Shown: positions 26,864 through 36,668, counted from the first letter of the stretch. The stretch: DNA of 64,000 nt from Desulfolinea sp964487745 (GCA_964487745.1 CAZASG010000001.1:132104-196103), one strand, 5' to 3'. Numbers and translations are program-made. The notes: generated by a model not told the origin, from the sequence alone.

Positions 26864-27793
26864 CTATTCTGTATCTCCATAAAAAAACTGCGAAAAGAAA
26901 AAGGCACCAGGCACGGTGGACAAAACAAGGAAAAAGCGACTTAGCACTGCCAAGGCAGTAGATGCTTCGAGACTGGTGCCAATGCTAACATACAAAACAG
27001 TATAAATCATCTCTCGAATACCGTAGCCGTTTATAGAAATGGGCAACAAGGTTACCAGATAACTAATTGCTGAGATAGAAATCGCCTGAATGAAGGTTAT
27101 TACAATTCCCATATTTTTTGCTAATATCCATACACAAAACATGGATAGGAGATTAGCAAATATAGCAATAGCAAAGCTTTTTATCACCGCTTTCCGCTGT
27201 AATATCCATGTTCTTCGAATACGATTATAAAGATTGGTTATTTTTTTGAAAATTTGGAGCTTTTGTTCTTGAACTTTTGTAAAAAACACCCAACTTCCCA
27301 AAATATTTTCTATATCAAGATTTTGCAATTCAGTATGGAAAACTACACTACCCAGAGGAAGATAGAAAAACATACTTATCACATTTAGTAGGCGGTCCAC
27401 AATCACAGAACTAATTGCCAAACTAGTATTTTTTGTATGCCGTATTAGAACTGTGATGCGTAGGGTATCGCCACCTATTGTTGATGGCAAAAAGTTTGAT
27501 GCGAAATTCCCCGCTAAAACCAACTTCAGGGTAGTGTAATAATTCCATTTTTTTTCTAGTTGTGCTAAAAGAAGGTGCCAACGCAAAGCAGTCAGTGCTT
27601 GTACGGAAAGAAAACCTAATATCAGAAATAAGATTACCACCTCAGGGATATTTGTAGCGAGAGTAAGAATTGTGCTCCATTCTTGCTCTAACAAAAGGAT
27701 AGCAAACAGAATAACAGATACTAATGTCCCAATCCATTTCCACAAGCTGATTTTTTTAGGTGACCGAAAAGATGATATCTCCATAACAATCAA
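26864..27793 (-). CDS. Lysylphosphatidylglycerol synthase TM-region/flippase-like protein
   Basis: 309 residues with seven to eight membrane helices. The conserved block of the LPG_synthase_TM (UPF0104, YbhN-like) family is clear: NFASNFLPSTIGGDTLRI near residues 95-112, then SSVIVDRLLN and a GYGIREMIYTVLY segment near 255-270. Family members without a catalytic domain act as lipid flippases or as accessory membrane proteins in glycan export. It overlaps the pyruvyltransferase-like gene by 4 nt. Confidence 0.85.
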   Translation of the reverse strand: MIVMEISSFRSPKKISLWKWIGTLVSVILFAILLLEQEWSTILTLATNIPEVVILFLILGFLSVQALTALRWHLLLAQLEKKWNYYTTLKLVLAGNFASNFLPSTIGGDTLRITVLIRHTKNTSLAISSVIVDRLLNVISMFFYLPLGSVVFHTELQNLDIENILGSWVFFTKVQEQKLQIFKKITNLYNRIRRTWILQRKAVIKSFAIAIFANLLSMFCVWILAKNMGIVITFIQAISISAISYLVTLLPISINGYGIREMIYTVLYVSIGTSLEASTALAVLSRFFLVLSTVPGAFFFSQFFYGDTE

Positions 27794-29004
27794 TTTTCGC
27801 TAGATGAGATTTTCGACAACAACTTTTTGAGTATGCTGGCATTTGTTTGAACAGAAGCTTCCACAGAATGTCGGATATTTTTTCGAACCTCATCTAAATC
27901 ATCTCTAATCAAAGAAATTCTTTCATTCAAGTAATCAGGGTTCTTGATATAGGTCTCTAAATTAATCGCAAGGTTTGGCAATCCTAAATGAGAAAGAATA
28001 CTTTCACCCTTGAGGGTATAGCTCAAATTAATAGCAGGAACACCAAAGCGTAGAGCGACAAGAGTTGTATGTAAACGCATACCAACAACCAAACCTAAAC
28101 GAGACATAAGTTGATAATATGCAGGCATGCTTAGGTAGCTATCAACCAAGATAACGTTATCGTCATTAGCGAAATCCTTTTTTATTATCTGGAGCCACTG
28201 AAGATCATCTTCCCAAGGCTCAATCTCAGGCTGATAAGCTGAAATTAGTAGAATTTTGGCGTTATATTTCGCACGCAGGAATTCTATTGTTCTATTAGCT
28301 GCTCTCATCAATTCCTGCATTTTGGCTTCAGAACGAGTTCTATAGCGCTCTTTTGAAAACTTATAAGGCAAAAGACTGGAAGAAAAGTGAAACCATTGTC
28401 GAATGTTAAATCCTACAAGAAAATCATTACCTGCGACCCACTTGTCTAGCATGTCATTTTCCTGCAGAGATAATCCTTCCAAATCTTTTTCTAAATCAGG
28501 CAAAAAAATTGCATCATGCCCCAAGTGGAATTTTGGAGCTGTCGATAAACTATCTATAAGAGCAAGCGTGCCCCGATCTCTAGCGACAAAGACTTCTATG
28601 CATTTCAGAATCCCCTTCGCTAAATATTGTCCAATTTTGGTATCAATTGGACCCGCACCTTGAAAGAGCACCCATATCTCTAACCCTAAGAGGCGATATA
28701 TGTGAAAAAGAGCAAAAAGATACATCAATTTCATCAAACTAGAATCATCTTGCATGTCCAACCCAACCCCCCAAATAACGATATCTGATTTCAAAAGTTT
28801 TTTCCAGCCCGTCGTTGATGGAAAGATATTGTGCAAGTGCCCATATGGAAGAACATTCTCGACATGATCAGGAATATCATCTTTAGCATGAGCAAAAACA
28901 ATATTTTCTGTGAACCCCATATTAGACAAAGTATTCAGTAAAGCCCACCGACTCGCTAAATCACCGCGATTGGCTTTAATAGTACGTGGTAAAACAAAAC
29001 GCAT
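27790..29004 (-). CDS. Polysaccharide pyruvyl transferase family protein
   Basis: 404 residues. The early KANRGDLASRWALLNTL, IVIWGVGLDMQDDSSL and WVLFQGAGPIDTKIGQYL segments and the late MSRLGLVVGMRLHTTLVALRFGVPAINLSY block match the PS_pyruv_trans (CsaB-like) family, in which the RLH segment lies in the donor site. Such enzymes add pyruvate from PEP to sugars, giving acidic ketals recognised by SLH domains. It lies 9 nt after the GT4 gene. The acceptor is unknown. Confidence 0.82.
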   Translation of the reverse strand: MRFVLPRTIKANRGDLASRWALLNTLSNMGFTENIVFAHAKDDIPDHVENVLPYGHLHNIFPSTTGWKKLLKSDIVIWGVGLDMQDDSSLMKLMYLFALFHIYRLLGLEIWVLFQGAGPIDTKIGQYLAKGILKCIEVFVARDRGTLALIDSLSTAPKFHLGHDAIFLPDLEKDLEGLSLQENDMLDKWVAGNDFLVGFNIRQWFHFSSSLLPYKFSKERYRTRSEAKMQELMRAANRTIEFLRAKYNAKILLISAYQPEIEPWEDDLQWLQIIKKDFANDDNVILVDSYLSMPAYYQLMSRLGLVVGMRLHTTLVALRFGVPAINLSYTLKGESILSHLGLPNLAINLETYIKNPDYLNERISLIRDDLDEVRKNIRHSVEASVQTNASILKKLLSKISSSEN

Positions 29005-29013
29005 AATGCTCTC

Positions 29014-30147
29014 TTAGTTCTTATCTTTTTTTGTTAAAATTCTCTCATATTGGTCAACAATATGAGGAAGATTAAATTGTTTGGCTTTACGTAAACTAGC
29101 TTTTCGAAACTCGTATAGTTTTTTATAATCCTTATTAGCAATAAGCGCCGACAAGTATGTATTAAAAGTTGTTTCCTTTTCATCTACTAAAAAACCATTT
29201 ATTCCTTCATCTACCAGATCGATGAACCCTCCAATATTGCTAACAACCATTGCTAGTCCCATTGCGAGAGCTTGAACACCTACCACGGGAAGCCCCTCAG
29301 ACAAAGATGGCATAAAGAGGATGTCACTTTTGCTGAACCATTCAATAACCTCTTCAGGTGAAACCCATCCGGGCAATACAAAGCGATGCTCCATATTGTA
29401 GCTGGAAATCTTTTGTTCTATTTCTCCACGAAGAGGTCCGTCGCCAAGAAGCACACACTCCCAAGGAATATCTCGCAAAGAGGCTAGAGTCTTTACAATT
29501 TGTAAAGGATTTTTCTGTTTCATGAAGCGCCCTGCAAAGATAATTCGTGGAGGGGATTGAACAGTAACCTTTCCAGGATTTAGACTACCTAAGTCCACAC
29601 CATTATGAACAACATCAATTTCAACTGGATAGTATTTATGCGCAAGTTGGCGGGTAAATTCGCTGACCGCGACTATTCTAGTAGCATCGCGCCAAACAGG
29701 ACGCGTAAATGGAAGCACCCAACGAAACCATTTGCCAGTTTTTTCTGGTGCACCACCAGGCACATCACCAAGATGTGCTGTAAGAATATATGGTATTTTT
29801 CTTATCCGAGATAATACCCAGGCCAGCACCCCTGTCGGAACCGCAAAATGCGCGTGAATAATATCAGGCCTCCATCTACCTGTTAAACGAATTCCAGCCC
29901 AAAGTCCAACAAGAATATAAATACCCATTGTAAGAAATCCTGCCCGGAAGGCTTCGCGACGCATTGAGGGCACACGGATAATCCGAATCCCATTTCCAAT
30001 TTCATCTTTGGGTAATCCCGGCAGATGGGATGTAACAATAATAATCTCGTGTCCACGCTGGGACAACCCCTCTGCGATATCCAGCGCAACACGGCCTCCT
30101 CCTCCGCCAACAGGAGGCAATTCATAGGTAAGAAGAAGAATTTGCAT
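29014..30147 (-). CDS. Glycosyltransferase family 4
   Basis: 377 residues with GT-B landmarks: an N-terminal Gly-rich loop ELPPVGGGGGRVALDIAEGL, DIIHAHFAVPTGVLAWVL near residue 95, the domain linker VVHNGVDLGSLNPG, FAGRFMKQKNPLQIVK, and the donor-site motif SLSEGLPVVGVQALAMGLAMV (EX7E type, about residues 286-306). It acts at the cytosolic membrane face on lipid-linked sugar. It overlaps the GT2 gene by 1 nt. Confidence 0.92.
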   Translation of the reverse strand: MQILLLTYELPPVGGGGGRVALDIAEGLSQRGHEIIIVTSHLPGLPKDEIGNGIRIIRVPSMRREAFRAGFLTMGIYILVGLWAGIRLTGRWRPDIIHAHFAVPTGVLAWVLSRIRKIPYILTAHLGDVPGGAPEKTGKWFRWVLPFTRPVWRDATRIVAVSEFTRQLAHKYYPVEIDVVHNGVDLGSLNPGKVTVQSPPRIIFAGRFMKQKNPLQIVKTLASLRDIPWECVLLGDGPLRGEIEQKISSYNMEHRFVLPGWVSPEEVIEWFSKSDILFMPSLSEGLPVVGVQALAMGLAMVVSNIGGFIDLVDEGINGFLVDEKETTFNTYLSALIANKDYKKLYEFRKASLRKAKQFNLPHIVDQYERILTKKDKN

Positions 30148-31097
30148 CAGTTAATGTTAAAAGTTTTACGGACGGTATAGGTCGGTTTGCGCTGAGATTC
30201 ATGATAGGTACGCACCTGCAATTCCGCGATCAAGCCCATTAGGATAGATTGAAACCCCAAGATAAAGAACATCGCACTCATTTGAAATAATGGCGAACCG
30301 AGTACAGAAATCTCGTAAAAGACACGACGAACAAAAAGGAAAAGCAACAGGAGCGTGCTTGCTCCAATTAAACCGATCCCAGTGCCACCAAAAAGATAGA
30401 TTGGTTTGGCTGAATAGGAAAGCAGAAATTTGACGGTGAAAAGATCAAGGATAACCTTTACCGTGCGTTCCAGACCATATTTTGCTTCCCCAAAACGACG
30501 CGGGTGATGACGAACAGGTACTTCCAATATCTTTGCGCCAACAGAATGAGCAAAGACCGGGATAAAGCGATGCATTTCTCCATATAGCCGAAAACCCGTG
30601 ATCACTTCACGGCGATAGGCTTTAAGGGTACATCCATAATCATGCAGATGGACGCCAGTGACTCTAGAGATCAAGCCATTCGCCATGCGCGAAGGTATCG
30701 TTCGTGTAAGGGTATTATCTTTACGATTTTTACGCCAGCCGCTGATCACATCGTAACCCTCGTCTAGTTTTTCCAATAACATTGGAATATCTGCAGGGTC
30801 ATTTTGCAGATCCGCATCCATCAAAACGATCACTTCGCCTTGGGAATGATCGATCCCGGCAGCAATGGCTGCTGTCTGTCCGAAATTACGCCGAAAAGCC
30901 ACCGCACGAATATGCTCAGGATCTTTTTTTGCGTACTCTTTTAGCACTTCCAAACTTTTGTCTTGACTCCCGTCATCTACAAGAATTATTTCCCAAGATC
31001 GCGAAACGGCTTCCAAAGCACCATACACGGCATTGAAAAGTAATGGAAGTGTTTCTTCTTCGTTATAAACGGGGATTACAAGGGAGAGGTACATCAT
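30147..31097 (-). CDS. Glycosyltransferase family 2, dolichyl-phosphate-sugar synthase-like
   Basis: 316 residues. The N-terminal GT-A domain has LVIPVYNEEETLPLLF, IILVDDGSQDKSLEVL and VLMDADLQNDPADIPML, with the DxD-type motif DAD near residue 95. It also has the QTAAIAAGIDHSQGEV loop. Two membrane helices at the C-terminus (about 230-290) are as in ArnC/GtrB polyprenyl-phosphate glycosyltransferases. It likely makes the polyprenyl-phosphate sugar used by the GT39-like proteins of this region. It overlaps its neighbours by 4 and 1 nt. Confidence 0.92.
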   Translation of the reverse strand: MMYLSLVIPVYNEEETLPLLFNAVYGALEAVSRSWEIILVDDGSQDKSLEVLKEYAKKDPEHIRAVAFRRNFGQTAAIAAGIDHSQGEVIVLMDADLQNDPADIPMLLEKLDEGYDVISGWRKNRKDNTLTRTIPSRMANGLISRVTGVHLHDYGCTLKAYRREVITGFRLYGEMHRFIPVFAHSVGAKILEVPVRHHPRRFGEAKYGLERTVKVILDLFTVKFLLSYSAKPIYLFGGTGIGLIGASTLLLLFLFVRRVFYEISVLGSPLFQMSAMFFILGFQSILMGLIAELQVRTYHESQRKPTYTVRKTFNIN

Positions 31098-32974
31098 TTT
31101 CTCCTAAAAATTCGCAAGAAAGAATCAGGACGGTCATCAAGCAAGATCGCTGAGCGAGGCATCTCTTCATATTTTGTTGCATCTAAATACTGTTTCCATT
31201 CTTTTGTATAGAGATAATTAACCACAACAATATATTCTGCTTCCTGTTTCCATTGTTGATCAAGTTCATCATTCCAAGATCCTAATGCAAGTACGGTTGC
31301 AGGATCACCGCCAATCACATAATTATTGTAATAATTAAGCTGCGTTGGATAAATCTTCACACCATCCGGAATGTATAGGAGAGGCAGTAGAGAGGTACCT
31401 CCCTCCCAATACACAGAGCTCCCTGATGATATATATTCGGCAAGGTAGACTCCAGAGTCTTCATGAGCCAAAATAATGTCGCCATTGTATCCTATATTCC
31501 GTTCGCTCATGGTAATAAAAGGAAAAGAAATAGCCGACAAAATAAGAAAGGAAATAAGTGTTAGATAGCCAAAATTAATTTTTGCCCTTTTCAAGAAAAA
31601 ATATCGTAGTAAAAAGACCAGCGCTAAAAAGAAGCACCCAACAATGAAGCCAAAAAAAACAGAGATATATTGTCGTGATAAAGAATATGATAAGCCAAAT
31701 TTATTTCCAATCAAGGTCAGCAAAGTAACCGTGCCTGAAAGAACTTGTCCATCCTTAATTCTCGGAATTTCTAACGACAGTAGGGTCTCCCCTATTTCTT
31801 CAAAAGCAGAATATCCCGTTCCTGTTGTCAAAATCAAAATAGTGATGAAAACAATACCTGTAAGAAAGGTTGGTAACTCTTTTTTCCAAGATCGAATAGA
31901 AAGAACAATAAGAACAATACCACTAACACTAAAGAAATCAAAATAAAGCGACCAACAATAAACACAATAGTCTTTTCCTAAGCTAGCCCAAGCATGCATT
32001 AAGGACAATACTGAAAACAACACAATCAGAAAAACAGTATCGTTTCTTTGTTGTTTGTTTTTCCATTGCTTAGGCCATAGGATTAATGTTGCAAGCACAC
32101 CATTAAAGATAATGATATGAAAGCGATATACCCTGAAAAAAGACAATATTCTTGAAGAAAATGTTGGCGAAAAAAGATTTTGATGAACACCTTTATCCCT
32201 TATAAGAAAATCAGCCGGAAGATAAAGGGATTGAAGGGAAATAGATATTTTTTCTGGCAGCCAAGGTACCCAAAGCTGTAATATTTCAGGCCACCAAAGC
32301 GCATGTCCCCCAATTAATACTATTAGGCTAGCCAGAGAAGACCATAAACCTGCTTTATAACCGTATTGAAAAAATATATAAAGCAGCAATATCGGGAGGA
32401 CAACAACCATGTTTTGACGCGTGAGTATCATTAAGCTCGCAACAATTGCGCTCGATGCAAGCTGCCAAATCTTGCGATCTCCCCCCAAGCATAACTCCAT
32501 TATCCAAACCAACATAAAGGCTATTAGAACCTGCGAAATCGCAAGGTTATAAAGACGCACAAATGAAATACTTAGAGCAAACAGCCAAACTACGCCAGCG
32601 CCCCACCACTTATTACTTAAACGCCTTACTATAAGCCACAAAACAAAAACCATTAACAAAGCAATAAAAATAGCAAAATATCGCCCTGTTCGTAAACCTG
32701 GCCCAAACCAAGCTTGTACATAACCGGGAATCAGAAAAGCCAAGGGCATCTTGTTCGTCCAGATCCCTGGCGAGAAAGGCGCATATTGACCAGTTACAAA
32801 AAGATAGCCTTTATATAGATAAGCGCTTTCATCTAATCTGGAAAAGGATATGTGCGCGTAGTGCCATAGTTGGACAGCATACAACACTCCCCCAATAATC
32901 GCAATAAAAACTGGGTTTAGAATTAAATAAAAAGGAAACTTTTGCAGAGTTTCCTTTTTAAATAGAGCTTTCAT
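31094..32974 (-). CDS. GT-C type membrane glycosyltransferase-like protein
   Basis: 626 residues with around 12 membrane helices and a C-terminal soluble part of about 130 residues. The first outer loop has SFSRLDESAYLYKGYLFV, the Asp-Glu motif expected in PMT_2/GT39-like enzymes. The family match is loose and the substrate is unknown. The gene is AT-rich compared with gmd, like the other membrane genes of this operon. Its start overlaps the gmd stop (TAATG), indicating coupling. Confidence 0.72.
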   Translation of the reverse strand: MKALFKKETLQKFPFYLILNPVFIAIIGGVLYAVQLWHYAHISFSRLDESAYLYKGYLFVTGQYAPFSPGIWTNKMPLAFLIPGYVQAWFGPGLRTGRYFAIFIALLMVFVLWLIVRRLSNKWWGAGVVWLFALSISFVRLYNLAISQVLIAFMLVWIMELCLGGDRKIWQLASSAIVASLMILTRQNMVVVLPILLLYIFFQYGYKAGLWSSLASLIVLIGGHALWWPEILQLWVPWLPEKISISLQSLYLPADFLIRDKGVHQNLFSPTFSSRILSFFRVYRFHIIIFNGVLATLILWPKQWKNKQQRNDTVFLIVLFSVLSLMHAWASLGKDYCVYCWSLYFDFFSVSGIVLIVLSIRSWKKELPTFLTGIVFITILILTTGTGYSAFEEIGETLLSLEIPRIKDGQVLSGTVTLLTLIGNKFGLSYSLSRQYISVFFGFIVGCFFLALVFLLRYFFLKRAKINFGYLTLISFLILSAISFPFITMSERNIGYNGDIILAHEDSGVYLAEYISSGSSVYWEGGTSLLPLLYIPDGVKIYPTQLNYYNNYVIGGDPATVLALGSWNDELDQQWKQEAEYIVVVNYLYTKEWKQYLDATKYEEMPRSAILLDDRPDSFLRIFRRK

Positions 32975-33933
32975 TAACTTTGTAAGCGCTCCAGATCCGC
33001 CTGCACCATCATCTCAACGAGTCCTTTAAAACTGACTTTGCGCTCCCAGCCCAACTCATCGCGTGCTTTGCTAGGATCAGAAATCAACAGATCCACTTCT
33101 GCGGGGCGATAAAATTTCGGATCAACGATAACATAGTCATTGTAGTCAAGGTCTACATAGCCAAAAGCATGTTCGCAAAATTCGCGCACGGCATATGTTT
33201 CACCGGTGCCGATCACGAAGCTCTCAGGTTTCTCCTGTTGGAGCATGAGCCACATCGCTTCGACATAATCACCTGCGAAGCCCCAGTCACGGCGTGAATC
33301 AAGATTACCAAGGCGTAATTCGTTTTGCATGCCTAATTTTAGGCGGGCTACAGCATCTGAGATTTTACGGGTCACAAATTCCAAGCCACGTCGGGGGCTC
33401 TCATGATTAAAAAGGATGCCGGATGTTGCAAAAATATCATAAGACTCACGGTAGTTGATCGTGATCCAGTGCCCATAAACCTTTGCAACACCATAAGGGC
33501 TGCGAGGGTAAAAAGGTGTTGTCTCTTTTTGAGGAACTTCCATAACCTTACCAAACATCTCACTGCTGGATGCTTGATAAAACTTGATCGACTTATCAAA
33601 AAGCCGGATCGCCTCCAGCAATCTGGTTACACCTACACCAGTCACTTCAGCTGTTAGCACAGCCTGATTCCAGGAAGTTGGTACAAAAGACTGCGCGGCC
33701 AAATTATAAACTTCTTCAGGTTTATGCTCTTCCAAAAGGCCCAAAAGTGAGCCCTGGTCGTGTAAGTCACCTTGTACCAAGCTGATCTGATCAAGCAGAT
33801 GGTCAATTCTCTCAAAATTCACAGTACTGGAACGGCGTACCATGCCAACGACATCATAGCCTTTTTCAAGCAATAACTCAGCTAAGTAAGATCCATCTTG
33901 TCCGGTGATCCCGGTAATTAGAGCAGTGGGCAT
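32974..33933 (-). CDS. gmd: GDP-mannose 4,6-dehydratase
   Basis: 319 residues. The enzyme converts GDP-mannose to GDP-4-keto-6-deoxymannose, precursor of GDP-rhamnose, GDP-fucose or GDP-perosamine. The Rossmann loop ALITGITGQDGSYLAELL, the active-site SSSEMFG, YPRSPYGVAKVYGHW (YxxxK), NHESPRRGLEFVTRKI, and LGNLDSRRDWGFAGDYV are all canonical. It is shorter than the E. coli enzyme but normal for bacterial short forms. It is first in a ten-gene operon with a near-consensus promoter, so the surface glycan probably contains a 6-deoxyhexose. Confidence 0.96.
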   Translation of the reverse strand: MPTALITGITGQDGSYLAELLLEKGYDVVGMVRRSSTVNFERIDHLLDQISLVQGDLHDQGSLLGLLEEHKPEEVYNLAAQSFVPTSWNQAVLTAEVTGVGVTRLLEAIRLFDKSIKFYQASSSEMFGKVMEVPQKETTPFYPRSPYGVAKVYGHWITINYRESYDIFATSGILFNHESPRRGLEFVTRKISDAVARLKLGMQNELRLGNLDSRRDWGFAGDYVEAMWLMLQQEKPESFVIGTGETYAVREFCEHAFGYVDLDYNDYVIVDPKFYRPAEVDLLISDPSKARDELGWERKVSFKGLVEMMVQADLERLQS

Positions 33934-33969
33934 ATTTTCTCCTTTATGGAAATTCTCTGAAACGGAGAC

Positions 33970-33997
33970 ATTATACGTTCTCCGCGAGGCATGTCAA
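33970..33997 (-). promoter_or_regulatory. Near-consensus promoter of the gmd glycan operon
   Basis: On the minus strand, a perfect TTGACA (33997-33992), a 16-nt spacer, and a perfect TATAAT (33975-33970). It lies 36 nt before the gmd start, and its -35 box overlaps the stop codon of the upstream gene. Confidence 0.82.
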
Positions 33998-35568
33998 GCA
34001 CGGTTCTTTTTACGAGTGCGGATGAACCCGTCCAGAATTACCAAAAGCGTCAAGATGACGATCCACATCACCATTGAGCCAAAGGGTAATGTCTCGAAGC
34101 GGACGTAATATCGGCTTGCGTACCAGTGGGAAAAAAATGCCAGAAAAATGACTTCTACCGTTAAAATGCGCGGCAGCCAAACATCTCGGCGTTCCCGATA
34201 TTTGACCCAAGCCCAAGCAGCGAAAAGGGCTTGCAGAGCGAGAAAAATGACCCGATAACGGGGATTGTCCCATTGGTCGCCACCAGCGCGCAGGGATGCG
34301 AGGATGATCCAGGTCCAGTTGGCAAGCCCAAACCACGTCCAGATGCGGCGCGCGAGGGGCGAATCCGCTTTGGGGAGGGCAATCAGCCCATAGAGGAGGA
34401 AAGGTGTTAGAAGATACCATCCTGCTGCGCGCAGTATCCCTAATATCTTCCAGATCAGAGTCGTTGGCTCGATGATAGCAGCTGGCAAGACCGGTTGTAC
34501 CATCCCGTAAGCTGTGACGAAGGGGATATGAATGCTGGGGGGTATTTCGTCAAAAAGTTTTTGCACCCAACCAGAACCACGTTCAAGTTGATATACGTCC
34601 CACTGGATAGCTCTTTGTAGCCATTCGACAATGATGCCCAGCGGGGTATTTGCGCTAAGCTTTGTTGTGCTCAAGGCAGAAGAAAGAATGAAAATGGAGA
34701 AAAGGAGGAATATTAGAGCAATCGAAATATGCTTGAGTGAAATACTGCTCTTCTCATTTTGGGTAAGTGCGTAGACAACGATGATGATGAGAGTGATCAG
34801 TGCAATTGCAGGGGAGATAAGTAACATGCCTGCAAAAGCCCCTCCTAAACCAAATTGTGCTGCCTTTGCTTCTCTATCTTTCTGCCAAACTGTAAAACCC
34901 CACAATGCCAAAGCCACAAAACTGATAAGAAAAGGCTCACGCATTTGGGAGCTGCCCATGAGAATGCTTTCCGGGTAAAGGGCAAAAATCCAGGTAGCTG
35001 GCAGGATAAGTTTTTCACCACCAAGTTCTTTGGTTGCCATCCAAAAGAATGGGATGCCAAGTGTCGCGGCAAAGGCGGCTATGAGAGCAACAAGTAAAGG
35101 ACGATGAGCATCTGGAGAGAGATAACGGTATGTACCTGCACTAAGGGCAAGAAGCCCGCCATATTGATCGGTGTGGTCTTTTTGGCTGAAAGCAGCAAAG
35201 AGGGATGCATCACTTTGAGAAAGTTCATAGGCAGCTGTATCGCGCCGAAAGGCATCGAAGAAGACATAACCTGCCTGCTGCTGTTCGCTATCAGGATAAC
35301 CGTTAATGGGCAGATAAACATATAATGTCACGGCCGAGATCAGGCGTAGGAGCAGGGCAAGAGCGAGTATCCAGAGCAAGGGGCGCGGTTTGCCCGTCCA
35401 CTTCCAAAGGGCGTGGAGCGCACTGATGCCAAGGAAAAAGATCAATGCTGTAGGCAGAAAGGCGAAGAGATAATTCCCACCTTCGAAAAATGCAAAAAGC
35501 CCCGCAAGAAGCAGGCTCAGAGGAAGGGTTATTTTGATTTCTTTTAACACGGAGGAATTGTACTGCAA
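33994..35568 (-). CDS. Polytopic membrane glycosyltransferase-like protein
   Basis: 524 residues with about 12 membrane helices. A large outer loop near residues 75-125 contains YPDSEQQQAGYVFFDAFRRD and SQKDHTDQYGGLLALSAGTY, features of PMT_2/GT39-like enzymes, and EPFLISFVALALWGF marks a conserved membrane segment. The start is uncertain: the longest frame begins with TTG at 35568 and no good ribosome site is visible. It is not part of the gmd operon by promoter position but is probably functionally linked. Confidence 0.7.
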   Translation of the reverse strand: MQYNSSVLKEIKITLPLSLLLAGLFAFFEGGNYLFAFLPTALIFFLGISALHALWKWTGKPRPLLWILALALLLRLISAVTLYVYLPINGYPDSEQQQAGYVFFDAFRRDTAAYELSQSDASLFAAFSQKDHTDQYGGLLALSAGTYRYLSPDAHRPLLVALIAAFAATLGIPFFWMATKELGGEKLILPATWIFALYPESILMGSSQMREPFLISFVALALWGFTVWQKDREAKAAQFGLGGAFAGMLLISPAIALITLIIIVVYALTQNEKSSISLKHISIALIFLLFSIFILSSALSTTKLSANTPLGIIVEWLQRAIQWDVYQLERGSGWVQKLFDEIPPSIHIPFVTAYGMVQPVLPAAIIEPTTLIWKILGILRAAGWYLLTPFLLYGLIALPKADSPLARRIWTWFGLANWTWIILASLRAGGDQWDNPRYRVIFLALQALFAAWAWVKYRERRDVWLPRILTVEVIFLAFFSHWYASRYYVRFETLPFGSMVMWIVILTLLVILDGFIRTRKKNRA

Positions 35569-35581
35569 AGTCTGGTATTAG

Positions 35582-35618
35582 AAAAACATCCGAAGTCTTC
35601 AAGGCTTCGGATGTTTTT
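35582..35618. terminator. Bidirectional intrinsic terminator
   Basis: A perfect 14-bp stem, AAAAACATCCGAAG with its complement, around a 9-nt loop. It immediately follows the stop of the minus-strand gene ending at 35621. Confidence 0.93.
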
Positions 35619-35620
35619 GA

Positions 35621-36040
35621 TCACTCTTCGTCGGGCAAGCCACTAGGTTGCTCGAAGCGGATCACTTCTCCATGTACATTGATGATGATCTTGAAACCCA
35701 TCATGCCCATATAGCTGCGCCCTTCGGCAGGAATGCCTGTTTTGAGAATATTCTCGAATTGTTCGTCGATATTCTCAAGTTGTTTTTGGATCATCGCGCG
35801 GGAGAAAATATCATCCTGCCCGAGCATTTTGGCGGTTTGCTCGCCAAGGGCGTCCTCATGACCTTCGATCTGCTCACGCATCATACTCAAAACCTGACGG
35901 TCGATCTGCTCTGCCGAGATATGACGTTTGAAACCGTCATCGTCCACGACGTAGCAAAGTTCACTACCAACAAAGGTATGCTCAACAGGACGATCAAACT
36001 CGTCCACGACGAGACCGGCGAAAAGGGGTTCCAGCGCCAT
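35621..36040 (-). CDS. Protein of unknown function paired with a LURP-one-related protein
   Basis: 139 residues from ATG at 36040; a TTG frame extension upstream runs into the neighbour and is not preferred. It is soluble, acidic and Met-rich, with a helical middle (QIDRQVLSMMREQIEGHEDAL) and a C-terminal strand region (RSYMGMMGFKIIINVHGEVIRF). No family is recognised. The start is 1 nt from the stop of the LURP-one-related gene, so the two are translated together and presumably act together. Confidence 0.7.
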   Translation of the reverse strand: MALEPLFAGLVVDEFDRPVEHTFVGSELCYVVDDDGFKRHISAEQIDRQVLSMMREQIEGHEDALGEQTAKMLGQDDIFSRAMIQKQLENIDEQFENILKTGIPAEGRSYMGMMGFKIIINVHGEVIRFEQPSGLPDEE

Positions 36041-36041
36041 A

Positions 36042-36617
36042 TTATTGCTGGCGTCCTTCCACTGCAGCAAGCAGGATCGCAGCAGCGATACCCAGACGAC
36101 GATCTAATTGGTTGGCCGTGTCCATCGTAAAATCAAGATCGAGTTCATAGCGGAAGATATTGAAACGCTGTTTCAGGTCAGCGACGCGACTTTGCCCGAT
36201 GGTGATGTCGTAGTTCTGCGGAATGAGATTGACAAGAAAACGACGGATCAGGGCAAGCTTCATGCTGTCTTCAAAAAGGGAGCCGATCACTTGTTCAGAA
36301 GAATTTAGCACTTCCCATTCATCACGGAACATAGACTGTAATCCCCTGCGGCGCAGGGTACCAACATGCTGATTGGTGGTGGCATCCACAACATCATATG
36401 CGGCAGAAAAGTCGATGATCTGGCGGGCTTTGATGCTAAGTACTTCCTGGCTTTTGGCTTCATCAGAGTAAACGCGAATATCTTCGCGCAGTTTGAACAT
36501 CTTTTGCTCACTGAACAAAACCAGTTGCTCGTTCGGGGCATAGAAGCGGAATTTGCCGGTCATGGCAAAGGTTTGACGTTTGAGTAGGTACTGCTTGTAC
36601 ATAAAAGCGGAATGCAT
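36042..36617 (-). CDS. LURP-one-related/scramblase-like family protein
   Basis: 191 residues from ATG at 36617 with GGAGG upstream. The protein follows the LOR (Tubby-like, YxjI/PLSCR) pattern: strands such as YLLKRQTFAMTGKFRFYAPN, VLFSEQKMFKLREDIRVYSDE, and LSIKARQIIDFSAAYDVVDA, ending in a hydrophobic C-terminal helix (RLGIAAAILLAAVE). The fold is a 12-stranded barrel around a buried C-terminal helix; its bacterial function is unknown. It is co-translated with the 139-residue protein downstream. Confidence 0.82.
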   Translation of the reverse strand: MHSAFMYKQYLLKRQTFAMTGKFRFYAPNEQLVLFSEQKMFKLREDIRVYSDEAKSQEVLSIKARQIIDFSAAYDVVDATTNQHVGTLRRRGLQSMFRDEWEVLNSSEQVIGSLFEDSMKLALIRRFLVNLIPQNYDITIGQSRVADLKQRFNIFRYELDLDFTMDTANQLDRRLGIAAAILLAAVEGRQQ

Positions 36618-36668
36618 TTGGTCCTCCAAGCGTTTAAAAATTTACTTTACCAAAGAGTTTTTTTTACT

